Source of the DNA: Nitrospiraceae bacterium
GTDB lineage: Bacteria > Nitrospirota > Nitrospiria > Nitrospirales > Nitrospiraceae
Direction of reading: 5' to 3'
DNA: 42,657 bases
NCBI GenBank assembly: GCA_919902505.1
Contig: CAKKRE010000052.1
Location: 1-42,657, forward strand
How positions within the stretch are numbered: position 1 is the stretch's first letter; each line of letters opens with the position of its first letter. The notes under the pieces are model-generated. The model did not search any database, was not told the origin of the DNA, and was given only the letters and a program-made list of their open reading frames with translations. Of the stretch, positions 42,644 to 42,657 are shown one piece after another. The translations under genes and the position numbers were made by a program.

Positions 42644-42657
42644 TCATGTCTCAAAAA

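Overview
The window looks like a bacterial chromosome segment, most likely from Nitrospira or a close relative (Nitrospirota). That assignment is an inference from gene content: a cobalamin-dependent ribonucleotide reductase, an NAD-linked formate dehydrogenase operon with a formate channel, several universal stress proteins beside a cupredoxin, and many short intergenic repeats. DNA is GC-rich in genes, with AT-richer islands such as 1276-1860. I saw no rRNA, tRNA or CRISPR array.

Left edge (1-7212): an unfinished SpvB/TcB-type insecticidal-toxin B subunit reads out of the window. A gene-poor stretch with a 36-bp perfect palindrome follows, then nrdJ. The nrdJ gene carries a full-length LAGLIDADG intein at a conserved cysteine, and its promoter is overlapped by two NrdR-like boxes 31 bp apart. 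A DUF4359 gene lies upstream.

Accessory patch (7300-10400): a small membrane protein, a BrnT/BrnA toxin-antitoxin pair and a RES/Xre toxin-antitoxin pair. Between the two pairs lies a decayed duplicate of the membrane gene and brnTA, interrupted by a MITE-like element with a CTAG target duplication. A 175-bp MITE sits exactly at the stop codon of an AmpG-like transporter. A second inverted copy sits at the stop codon of an acetate-transporter-family gene at 32929.

Metabolic and stress block (11895-23684): a mostly leftward run comprises universal stress protein, cupredoxin, universal stress protein, DUF2934, a 456-aa orphan, and then the formate dehydrogenase gamma, beta and alpha subunits plus a formate/nitrite channel. 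A rightward trio follows: a 31-aa membrane peptide, an alpha/beta hydrolase and a tandem universal stress protein.

Housekeeping block (23894-33912): mtaB-miaB (tRNA methylthiolation), a lipoprotein, a DEDDy exonuclease, MutT-type Nudix, a short MutY, a secreted protein behind a possible leader peptide and terminator, PilZ, an AceTr-family transporter and a short-chain dehydrogenase.

Right end (33995-42657): a YhaN/YhaO-type DNA repair ATPase and nuclease pair. A HigB/HigA-like toxin-antitoxin pair sits between the yhaO start and a second, synonymously diverged copy of that start. An isoprenylcysteine methyltransferase-like protein comes next. The most interesting locus is a 53-aa peptide with 12 cysteines transcribed divergently from an ECF sigma factor that itself ends in a cysteine-rich tail, a candidate metal- or thiol-responsive switch. 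IS110 debris, HicA/HicB and the C-terminal part of a type I restriction specificity subunit close the window.
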